A stretch of DNA of 64,000 nt from Palaemon carinicauda (lineage: Eukaryota > Arthropoda > Malacostraca > Decapoda > Palaemonidae): the NCBI RefSeq assembly GCF_036898095.1, contig NC_090765.1, forward strand, positions 26,627,690 through 26,691,689. The letters are read 5' to 3'. Both the position numbers and the translations under genes were made by a program. This document shows, one piece after another, positions 13,301-25,300 of this stretch. The notes under the pieces were generated by a model. It saw only the letters and a program-made list of their open reading frames with translations, did not search any database and had not been told where the DNA came from. Positions within the stretch are counted from its first letter, which is position 1; every line of letters starts with the position of its first letter.

Positions 13301-16300
13301 TTCCATGTTCCCGAGCATTCCTGTCCGTCCAGTGTCGCACCCCAGCCCGTGTCCGATGCGTCCGAGAAGAGACGGTGGTCGGGGGTCTGAACAGCCAAAG
13401 GTAGACCTTCCTTGAGAAGAATGCTGTTCTTCCACCACGTTAGAGTAGACCTCATCTCTTCGGAAACAGGAACTGAGCCCGTCTCTAGCGTCATGTCCTT
13501 TATCCAGTGAGCAGCTAGATGATACTGAAGGGGGCGGAGGAGGAGTCTCCCTAACTCGATGAACAGGGCCAGCGATGAAAGTGTCCCTGTTAGACTCATC
13601 CCCTGCCTGACTAAGCATCGGTTCCTTCTCAGCATGCTCTGGATGCATTCTAGGGCTTGGAAGATCCTTGGGGCCGACGGACTAGTCCGAAAAGCTCGAC
13701 TCTGAAGATCCATACCCAAGGAAACAATGGTCTGGGATGGAACGAGCTGAGACTCCTCAAAATTGACCAGGAGGCCCAGTTCCTTGGTCAGATCCATAGT
13801 CCATTTGAAAATCTCCAGACAGCGACGACTTGTGGGAGCTCTTAAAAGCCAGTCGTCTGACGGAGCCGGACACAAGATCATGATACTGCTGCACAGTCTG
13901 TAAACTGTCAATCATGGGCAAGCGAGGAAGTACAGTGACAACCCGAATCTGTCTAGACTATCTGGGTCGTACAGACAACTCCTTAACGGGTTGCTGAGGT
14001 TGCCGCACTGCGTCACAACAAGTCCCTTCTGTTGGTTGTTGAACGTCTTCCCCGTGACACATTGACTCCGTAAACAAAAAATCCTCTAACAAGGACTAAG
14101 CTTGGACTGCATGTCATGCAACACAGCTCAAGGTCTATGGGAGCAGGTGTGGTAACAGACGGGATTAGCGGCTGAAGTGGAACCATTACCTTCCCTGTAA
14201 GCATGTTATGCTTAAATAAAAGTCCATAAGAGGTTATGCAGCTAAAGGCTCCCTCCAAATGACAGAGTCCTCAAGGGAATATCAGAAGGAGGGAAAAAAG
14301 AACTTTCTCATCTACAGGGACCTTATCCTAGAAAAGCTAAGTTCTCTGAGTGAGGGTTCACTGGTGCAAAAGCAGCAGACTAGAAGGCAACGTTATGAAA
14401 CTGCTTGACAGTCTAGTGAGTTGGCAACAACCCAAGATATGTTGAGAAGCATGCGGTAAGGTATGCAGAGCATGATGAATGCAGAGTATGCTGTATGCAG
14501 AGCATGCTGTATGTAGAGCATGTTGTGAATGCAGAGCATGCTGTATGCAGAGCATGTTGTATGCAGAGCATGCTGAATGCAGAGCATGCTGAATGCAGAG
14601 CATGCTGAATGCTGAGCATGTAGTAAGCAGAGCCTGCTGTAAGCAGAGCCTGCTGTAAGGAAAGCAGAGCGTGTGCATGGCGTTTAACATTCTTAGAAAT
14701 TCCATGACCAGTGCTAGAGTGCTTTATGCATGCTTGCATGGGGTTTAAAAATCAACATAATGTTTACCTTACATTCATAACTCATGATTCATATTTTTGC
14801 CATGGTTTGAAAATGGAGGTAAGGTATGCTGAACAGCAGAGTCAGAACGAGCTGGAACAACAACAGTGGAAGGTGCAGAAAGTTCCTGTTCCTGTGGTAT
14901 GAGTGGAGCGTGAAGAGACCGAGGTTGCGCAGAACAAGGTAAAGTTCCCGCAAGCAGAGGTGTCTAAGGCGCAGGAACAGGGTGCACGGGTTAAGCTCGG
15001 TGCAGCAGCTGAGGAGACTGACTCACAGGTGGAAGAGGTTGTACCTCCACCGAGAGTTGCACCACCGGTGGAGCAGCCAGGGGAGGAGGAGGAAGAGTGG
15101 AGTAATCCTCCTGATCCCAAACCGAAGGTTGCCTTAAAGAAGGCTGAGGCTGAACAACACTGGGAACAGCGAACACAGAAAGAGGTTCAACATCGTACGC
15201 CTGGCAGAAGGTGCTGCGACTGGGTGCAGCGAGTGCAGGCGGGTTGAGCACAGGCTGAACGGGTGCAGGTGGAGGTGCAACACTCTCAGCCCGACACTCA
15301 CGCAACAGGTCCGAAAGCTGTGCTTGCATGGACTGTAGTAGAGTCCACAACATCGTACGCCTGGCAGATGGTGCTGCGACTGGGTGCAGCGAGTGCAGGC
15401 GGGTTGAGCACAGGCTGAAAGGGTGCAGGTGGAGGTGCAACACTCTCAGCCCGATACTCACGCAACAGGTCCGAAAGCTGTGCTTGCATGGACTGTAGTA
15501 GAGTCCACAACATCGTACGCCTGGCAGATGGTGCTGCGACTGGGTGCAGCGAGTGCAGGCGGGTGCAGCACAGGCTGAACGGGTGCAGCCGGTTGGTGCA
15601 CCACCGGTGCAGGCGGGTGCAGCACAGGCTGAACGGGTGTAGGCGGTTGGTGCACCACCGGTGCAGGAGGAGGAGGAGGTGCAACACTCTCAGTACGACA
15701 CTCACGCATCAGGTCCGAAAGCTGTGCTGCATGGACTGTAGAAGAGTCCACAACATCGTACGCCTGGCAGGTGGTACTGCGATCAGGCGGAGCAAGCATA
15801 GGCGGGGGGGAGTGTAGGCGCACTCTCAGCCCGACAAACTGATGACTGAGGAGAGTCAGAGCTAACCCAATGACTGCATCCGGGTTGTTGAACTTTACTT
15901 CGTACGTCTGGCATAGGTCTGGATTTTACGTTTAAGAGGTCTAGAGACCTGAGACCAGCGTTACTCTGCCTTTATTTTCTCCTCTAAATCTCTTCTGCAG
16001 ACGAGCAAAATAAGGGCTCAATCGTCTGCGGGTGGGAGTGACGGTCTCTGTAAGACACGCCCACAACCACCGAGGATACTTCTGTGCGCCGATCAAGGCC
16101 TGCCGAACCCTTTTGTCCTTCGACATTGCTTCTCCCCTGGGCTTGGGAGCTTGCAAGAGGTCCCGGACTGGGAGGACGACTGGCGCGCACAAAAGTACCC
16201 TCACGCATAACACTGACATCAATCACTTATCACTTTGATTTCTGTTTGCACTTATTTCACTGAACTCGAAACTTTAAGTGGTTTGTACCTGAAACACGCA

Positions 16301-19300
16301 ATTCTATCCTTCTCAAAAGTTAGTAATTGCGAAAACAGAATTACAATGTAACAGAAAAATCTAATGAAAGAAAATTCAGTGGCTGGAAAGAGACTAAACA
16401 CTAGATCACTCTAGAAACGTTTAGTTTCTTCCACTAAAGAGACTAGGGATAAGAGCAAAACGATAACGACGTTACTCGTACGCCTGGCAGGCTTGAGGGA
16501 AACGTTTATCCTCTTTCTCCCTCCGTCTCTATCTCTCTCTCTCTCTCTCTTGACTTAGAACCTGAGAGAAGAGCCCAATCATATATATCGTTAAAACATA
16601 TTATTGTTAAAGGAAAAAACTGAAATATTTCCCAAAAAGAAAAGTTCCTTATTAGGATCAAAACCATTAAGTTAAGAAAGAATGAACAAAACGCTAGACA
16701 CGGTTACTCTTACTGCAATGTGAAACCGTGAACATTCTTTCTCTATCGTAACGATAGAGCGCAAGTTGAACGTTCTGAACGTCAACAACTGCCGAGACAA
16801 ACAAAACGTTAGTTCAACTTTGAAAAAGTACGAGACTATCAAAGAAATTCTTTCAAAGACATTAAAATAGCATAATATGTTAACAGGAAAAACCGAAATG
16901 ACGGGCTCACGATAATTAACTTCGGTACCAAGAAAAGACCGCCTACTATTAGGAAGGTCGAATATAAACAAATATAAAAATTAATTTTAATAAGTTTATA
17001 ATAAAAGGAAGTTAATCGAAGAGGCCTATAAGAGGCGGAGAGATATAAAATAAATCTATAACTTTTGTTAAGCAAAATTAAGAAAGAGAGTCTATACTCT
17101 CTTAGACACCAACACTTCCGTCTAAGGGAAGGGTCGGCCATTGAAAGGTGAACGAGAGTTCATACTCTCTTCGTCACCAAAATTAATCAAATTAATTCCA
17201 AAAGCTAACTAAGCTAAAATAGAAGTTTCCAGTAAAGCGACAGCCGAAATCAAAGAGAAATACTTCACCAAAGTCGTGAAAATACTCCAAGAACATAAGC
17301 GTATCCCAGAACGTCTTGTCAGAAGCACGACAGAGGAATAATTGAGGAGGTGTCAACAAGAAGTACTTGAGTACCTGGCCACAGGTGGCGCTGGTAAGTA
17401 CACCCCCTTCTAGTATTGTGATAGCTGGCGTATCCCTCCATAGAATTCTGTCGGGCAACGGAGTTGACAGCTACATGATTATCGGGTAAGTTTAATATTG
17501 AAAAATTGTGTTCATATACGAAACACTTTGGTTGTAATATTTATGGTATTAGTAGTTAGCTTTACTGATGAGTGCCATTTAGTTAACTAATGGAAAATCT
17601 TAAATTTATATAAGTAGGTTATAAACTTAATTTCATTTTTGGAATTCTGAAGGAATGGTGGTCAAGTTGTGACTGTACATTTTGAAGTTTCCTATTAAAT
17701 TGCATAAAGTTTGGTTAAAATATTAGGAAATCAGTGGTTATATACCGGTAATTTTATTCTTTGAATTTTTCATGATTAGTCTTCTACTGTTTTAATACTA
17801 GCACTTCCCTTATCATTTGCAAGTAACTAGCCTCCATATGGGAGAAGTGAAGATGAGCAAGAAATTAAAAATTAGGGATCTACAGAACAGAATGTCCCCA
17901 AGTAAACAATGAAAATAATACAAGCATAAAACTTGACAAATTTGTTCTCCAAATGATACTAATCATATTTTCCCAATAGAAAATCCAAAATGGCTGCCTT
18001 TTTGCAATATGGCTGCCATTAGAGCAAATAAAACAATAAGTACCGTAAACATAAATCCATAAAAAAATTTTGTACGTGAAAACTACAAAGCAAAACGGAA
18101 AGAATGACCGAGTACAGTAAGTTATGGTGGGATCACACATTCTGTATCTTGCTCCGGATTTCTCCCGTAAGAGGATTTAATGGTAGTTGGTAACCAAACA
18201 CGTAAAACTTTATGGCTTGCGAAGTAAAACTGGGGGTGTTGGTACGTCTGGCGTGAGGCGCCATGTTTTTTTGGGTAGCATACGTATCATCCGGTATCTG
18301 ATTGGATGCATATCATGGTTGGGGCTCAAGCCCGTACATGAGCGAGTATACAGATTTGATGGGTTTAACGGCCTGGTGATGGTAACAAGTCAGACGTATA
18401 TAACTTGTAGGTTGGACATATTTAGCTTGTAGGTCAGATGTATACAGCTAGTGGGTCAAACATAAACATGGTACGTTTATGATGGGTAAATCTTAAATTG
18501 TTAAGTTCGACCAGGTACATTTGGCAACATTTCTAATCGACATCCTAGCAGAAAATATTGGAAACTTCAGACCAGGTGGTATTTAAAAGGGTGCAAGATA
18601 ATTCAGTTTACTAGTTCAGTGACCAAGCATCTATTTTTGTATGTTGCATACTTTTGACACAATATCGTGTTATTTTCCTATAACGACTTGGTTTCTCTAT
18701 CTGTTGTCTGCACTACTGCATGTATATATTATTATATTAGGGAGTTAAAATACTGTAAATTTATAATGAAAGTAATAACACCACCACATGAAATTAAACA
18801 TTTCAAATATCACCAAAAACTAGTCAATATCATTTAAGAGGTGATAATACTTAAAATACCAGAATGAAATAATAAATTTAAGTAAAAGAAGTAAATGCAT
18901 AATGCAAGTAATAATAAAAACTTATGAAATAAATCTCTCAACTATATTTCAATAGTCAATACACAGGAGTCGGTTCAAATTAAAACCAAGGTTGGATCAA
19001 ACACTGGCCTTTTTTCAAGAGTCACAGTCTCCTGTGTAATTAAATGGTATTCTTTCATACAGATTGGATTTCCTGCCCTCCATGGCTAATGATTATTTTA
19101 CCTTGGTTTATAATGAACGGATTAGTATGTCTCTAGAAGAGGGAATGATCATAAAAAGATCCTACGAAATTCTATAATTCTTTGACAAAATAATCGGAAA
19201 ACCTTGAAGTCGTTAACAGCTGAGACAGATCATACTGTAGTTGAACACTTTTCCTCCCCCTCACTATAGGCCTTTAATGGTTTTACACGCAGGTACGAAA

Positions 19301-22300
19301 AAATTAAGTTCTTTGACAGCTTCCTGATACACAACCTACATAATCAATCCTTCAGATAACCCAGTTCAAGGGAAGTATAGTGCTCCTTAAAATAACAAAA
19401 AATATGTCAAGACTAATACAATTATGTTAATATAAAAATAAAGTATTTTTGAAAATGGAATTGCTTCAGTAAAAAAAATAAACAGCAGTAGTTTACTTGA
19501 TGTGTACCATAAAAAAACCATTATGAAAAGATTAAAGTTCAGATATCATATAACACTCGCATAATAAACTCTGATTCTGCGTATGGTTTCTGAAGAAGTT
19601 TTAGCTTTAATCATTCATACAATCAGAGCTTTTTTACTATTTCAGAAGTTGAAAAGCTAAATTTATTTCCCTATATTAGAAGTAGCAACTTACTTCTCGG
19701 TCTCACACAGTTCTCTTCATCAGATCGATCCAAGCACTGTGGAATCAGATCACAATGGTATTCTTGCGGTATACAAGTTCCATCTAAGCACCTCCATTCA
19801 TCAGATCTACACCCTTCTGCATGCAAAAAAAGGTTTGTCCAACCATGCCATTTAGTAAAATTTCTTTTTTAAAGTATTAACCCTTTTACCCCCAAAGGAC
19901 ATACTGGTACGTTTCACAAAACTCATCCCTTTACCCCTATGGATGTACCGGTACGTCCTTGCAAAAAAATGCTATAATAATTTTTTTTTTTTCATATTTT
20001 TGATAATTTTTTTGAGAAAATTCAGGCATTTTCCAAGAGAATGAGACCAACCTGACCTCTCTATGACAAAAATTAAGGCTGTTAGAGCAATTTAAAGAAA
20101 ATATACTGCAAAATGTGCTGGGAAAAAAATAACCCCTTGGGGGTTAAGGGTTGGAAATTTCCAAAGAGCCTGGGGGTAAAAGGGTTAACGTAATTCTATT
20201 TAGTCTTATCTATAAAGATCAACAAAAAATCTATAACAAATCAATAAAACGTTCAAATTCTTCCAGAAACCCTCAATTTCAAACTTTCTCTAGTACTCTG
20301 TTCAGCAAAACATATCCTCATCTGCTTAAAATTACGGAATGTCTTTTATTTTGAATGCGGTCCTCTACTCCAAACTTATGAAATCTAAAATTCATATGAA
20401 ATTCACAAGTCACTAAGAATCCCTAAAACACATTTTGGCGTTTTTTTTCTTTTGCATAAGAAATCTTTGTGAATAAGAAATTTACATGTTAATTATTTCA
20501 TGGACTTCACTTCTAAATAATTCTGGAAAAAAAATATTAAAGGATCAAAATCTATAGCCTATCTTGACAACTGCAGGTGCGTTAGTTTTCTACTTTTCTG
20601 TGTTTGTAAATGCCAGTTATTTTTCATAATTATCATGAACATCACTAAAAGAGAAAAAAATTCTTATACAAAAGTACTAAACTGGAACATAGGTTCTGTA
20701 TCACACAGGGGTTTGAAAATCTACAAAATAACATAACTAGGAAGTCCACTGGTCTCCAACCATCATCCCTATAAGAAGACCATCATATGTAAATTTAATC
20801 ATCATACATATAGTTGGATTATCCTAAAATGTAATTTAACTGTGTCTGCATGGATGAGTTAGTACATAGAGAAAGTCAGAAAAAAAGTGGACGTGAATAT
20901 CGTAAAAAATAATAATAGTAATATAACACAATGTTGAATCTTACCTGGGCAGTTCTCCTCATCTGAGTAGTCTCTACAGTCATACTGTCTATCACATCTT
21001 CTTTGCGAAGGTATACAAGACCCATCCCTACAACTCCACTCACTAGACCCACATGCTAAGGCAAAATATTATTGCATGCAATAAGTCAACTGCTTTAATC
21101 TTTACTCTCTCTTAATGAACCAATCCATTCTTTATTTCAATCAAAATTCAAATCTGATGACTTGAAAATAGTTGCAGTACAAATTGTACTAATAAATAAT
21201 AACTACATCTATGGAGTCTAAATTGACTAATTCAATAAATTTTTTAGTTTGTTTTCCATGGTTCACTTTAGTTTTACTGGGTTAAAATGCTGCTATGTCA
21301 AAGGTTTATTCACTAGAGAGAGGTTTCATCCAACTAATCTTCCCAAATTTTATTTGCTTTTGCTTCACTGCAGGAAGAAATTTGAAAATGTAAGAATTTT
21401 CCTTCTCACAGTACAATGAACCAATTCCTTCCATTAACTATATGACTAGCCATTGCCACTCAAGTGGTGAGCTAGTTATGGGTATAGCTTCTTTTGTTAT
21501 GGTTAACCATTCTTTTAACTTCAATGAGATTGTCTAGTTTTACTTTCAGATTCTGTTTCTAGTGTTTTCCTTCTCTTATAGTCAACCATTCTTTTCCTTA
21601 TGATGAGATCATCTACTTTCTTTCACTTTTTAGATTGTTTATGTTTTCATTGTTTTCCATTGAGTTTATTACGGATAAAAAGATGTCTCCTACTTTTGTT
21701 AAAGTGAGAATAGATGTTGCCTCCAACTGTATAAAACTACAAGAGAAGGATTCAGATCCACACACAGTTGCTGAGGGTGAAAAAAAATAATATGTCTTCT
21801 TGGATCAGTATGAATGTGTCCTTTTTTGTCAGAGTTGAAGAAGGAAACCCATTTGCACTGTGCTGTATTTTAAGAAAGGGGACACTGACAGTATATTACT
21901 ATATGTAGTTAATCTGTAGTAAAGGCTAACTGGGTTCATTTAGTATATGAGACTATTACATTTTATCCTTTGCATGTTTCTCCCCAGTATGATGGTAATT
22001 TACATCTAGTGGTATGTTAGTATTGTTTTTTCCCTAGTTCAAAACTTAATTAAGTCAAGGGTTTACACGGATGTTCAATTTTACCAAATTGCTTTTACCT
22101 GGAAGACAGTACAGTAATATTTGTAGTGCTTGTGATCACAAAATCAAGTTCCTAGTTCTGCATAGAAGTCTTTATCATAGCTTCAAGGACAGCTCCTAGA
22201 AGTTTGTCTAATAGAATTACTCTATATATTGAACAGATTTTTCTTTTTATGGTTCTACAATGTATATGCCTAGTATGTATATGTAAAACAGATGGATTTT

Positions 22301-25300
22301 GTCATTTTGAGTCTGCCTGTTTTTAAATCTCTTGAATGTTTCTTTTCAAGCAGAGACTTTGCTTATTATGTATTCATAGGGATGAAACATGCCTGAGAGG
22401 AATGCCATTATTAGGCAATTCAATAAATTGTATTAAATTAGAGCAAATTTGGATTATAGTGGGTTCCATGGGCTAAAAAATGTTTTAGAGGAAATCCATT
22501 ATTGGATATAATGGTGATCTTGTTAGCCAAGTCTGTTCTCCTGATGAGTTAAGTAGTATCATGCTGGTTCATGCTGCTAAAACTTCTAGCTCTAAGGCAA
22601 TTTTAGCCTCACAGTCTTAAGGTACCCAATCTAATGCTGTGCACATTGCCAACATCCATGGACTTAGGCTAAGTGTATTCATCTACTGCAGCCTATGCAG
22701 TCAACTCCCTTGGTCTGACATTAAATGTGGCCTAACAATTGTGTATGGCTATTGGTGGTTTGTAATACTAACTGGTATCATACTGTGTGAGGAGAAAATT
22801 CTTGTTATTTAGTAATCTAGTTGAATCTCTTCCAACAGTCAAGGAATAGCAATAATCTTTGGTTAAAAAGCAATTAATAATATTTGAAAAATAATGTTAC
22901 CTGAACAAAGTATCAGTATCAACTTATTAAGAGAGTATTTACTGTATGTTGTGAATTAGTTAAGAATATCTTTACATATGGAGATATCACTAATTTTATG
23001 TCATGTAGAATACAACTATAATTTAAATTCCCTCTTATGTACTGTAATTCTATAAATAAATCATCAAATATGAAATAAGATCACAGTATCATGCAAAGGA
23101 TGCCATAGAATTGTCTCTTTTAAAGACAGAATGATTCATGGAAATGATGGGTTCAACACATTGCAACAAAGCACAAGTAGCTTGACCATATTGTATATAT
23201 TCAGACACATACAATACAGAAAGAAATATTAATACTGGATTAGTGTATGAAGTAGAAATTGTAAATTCCAAAGTTTGAGTAATGTAAGAACATGTATGAC
23301 ATAAAGACATATCTTGCAAAGTCCGGAAAGTCCCAACTTAAGGAATTCTAAGTAAAACTTTGTGTGTGTCTTACCAGGGCAGTTTTCTTCATCTGAGTAG
23401 TCTCTGCAGTCATATTCGTTATCACACCTTGATCGTGCAGGTATACAAGACTTATCATTACAAGTCCATTCACTAGGTCCACATGCTAAAATGGAAAGTT
23501 AATGTATGCCTTAACTTATAGATCAGTCAAGAGTGTCTCATCATGGTAATGTAATCTCTATTCCTATATATAAAAGTAACACATATTCGGTATAATTATG
23601 TAAAACCAAGTACTGTGCATAGCTACTTACATAGTGAATGTCTAAATTTTGTCCTGTAATTCATGAATGCTATTTGCTATTACCTTCTTCATCACCAGAT
23701 GGCACTAAAGAGACCACTTCTAAGAGAGTTAAGAATCTAGATTGACAACATGGCTAACATGCTTAAATATCCTTTATTTTTTGGCAAACAAAAGATTATT
23801 CACAATACATATAATTGAAGTAATAACAGATGTTTATCTTTTTATCATTATCATTGAATCATTTGGAATATTACCTTAAATTAATTATTCATAATATTGG
23901 TAAACTGTATAAAAAAAACCTGAATGACTACCTTTATACAAAGTTAAGATTATGCAATTAGCATTCATGATACAGTATATCTGTAATATGCTTTTATAAC
24001 TTCAAAATTAAAGTGGTAAATCTGGGATTTATGATGTGAACCTGCTGTAATTTACAAATGAATGTGACCAGTGTTATGGTATATTCTACATTAGATGCTA
24101 CCAAAGCCAACTTACTTCTGGGACAATTCTCCTCATCAGAACGATCAAAACAATGTGGTACCCCATCACAGTGATCTTCTTGTCGTATACAAGATCCATC
24201 TAAGCATCGCCATTCATCAGATCTACACTCTAAAGTATGTAAATAGGATTTTTGTCAACTATTGTACAGTGTAAAAAGTTCTGATATTATTCCAAAGCAA
24301 TTTAATCACAAAGAAAACTATCAGTTGAAAATATCACTTGATAAAACAAAATATAAATTACCGGTACTTGTTTCCACATGGTAGAATAACTTCTACCAAA
24401 AATTTTAGAATTGTACATCTACGGTTTTACACAGAAACATTTACCACAATATTTTTAAAATTTTGATAAAATTTTACCCATTTTAAATGAATAAACTATA
24501 GCTCTATGATGCATTTTTCCTACATCAACTTCCAACTTATAAAATACCAATAGAATACTTAAACCTCACAACATCTAAAATTGAGACTAACAAAACTTTA
24601 TTAATAACTGTATCCCTTAATAACCTTATCACAACTGAAAGGCCTTCTTTGTCATTAAACCCTACATAGTCATAATGGCTAGTCTCTAATATCATCAATT
24701 TTGATATGAAAGTTCCATGTCTTTCGTCCACACATCAAGTCGGCAAGCTACAAGACAATTACTCTTACTGCATGGGTAATAGGTGGCAGCTGGTCCTTGC
24801 AATTCATGGCATAAAATAAAATTAGCGTAATTCTTTTCATTAGAGAAGATTAGCATCCATATAATAAAGTACATGCAACCAAAAGGCAGTCTTCTTTGTG
24901 TAGATGTGTTTTATATATGACATTATATCAAATCACTTAAATTTGATATACAAATTTTAATTTACTCAGTAAAACTCATAAGTATATATTGCCCATACCT
25001 ACATTTCTTATCAATACTTTTTTCCTAAATACTGTATGGATACAGTACTGCATATGCTTTGTTCATTCAAAATAAAGTAAAGAATATAAGAGAGCTTTGA
25101 TTTTCTTTATAGAATTATAAAGCATAAGGACAAGGAAGTTTAGCCTTAGATTTATCCTACAACTGTACTGTCCCACGATAAATAAGTAATCATTAACCAA
25201 AAATGTCAGCTAATCAATCAAAATAAAAATGACTTACATTATTACTTTGATGGACATAAAAAAATTTATATGGTTACCATCACCTTTTATATCTTTGATG

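Larger units (their letters stand above)
11104..17505 (-). mobile_element. DIRS-like tyrosine-recombinase retroelement, degenerate
   Basis: The ends 11104-11141 and 17468-17505 are 38-bp inverted repeats (inner part CTTACCCGATAATCATG). Minus-strand coding order is a Pro-rich gag-like ORF (16226-14842), reverse transcriptase/RNase H (13911-12666) and tyrosine recombinase (12664-11527), the arrangement known for DIRS-group elements, which use a recombinase instead of an integrase. All frames are broken and the N-terminal part of the reverse transcriptase is missing. The element lies in the e17-e18 intron in the same orientation as the host gene. Average GC is clearly higher than in the flanking introns. 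Confidence 0.85.

Noticed and set aside
14358..14739. Repetitive Cys/His/Ala frames that resemble a repeat protein
   Set aside because: They come from a 16-bp tandem repeat inside the dead retroelement and are open in several frames.
16672..17141. Two minus-strand frames of about 100 codons
   Set aside because: They lie in the untranslated end of the DIRS-like element and show no domain.
21660..21900. Possible retrotransposon gag relic on the plus strand
   Set aside because: Only one short open run ([17 protein letters not shown]) and no second motif; too weak to call.
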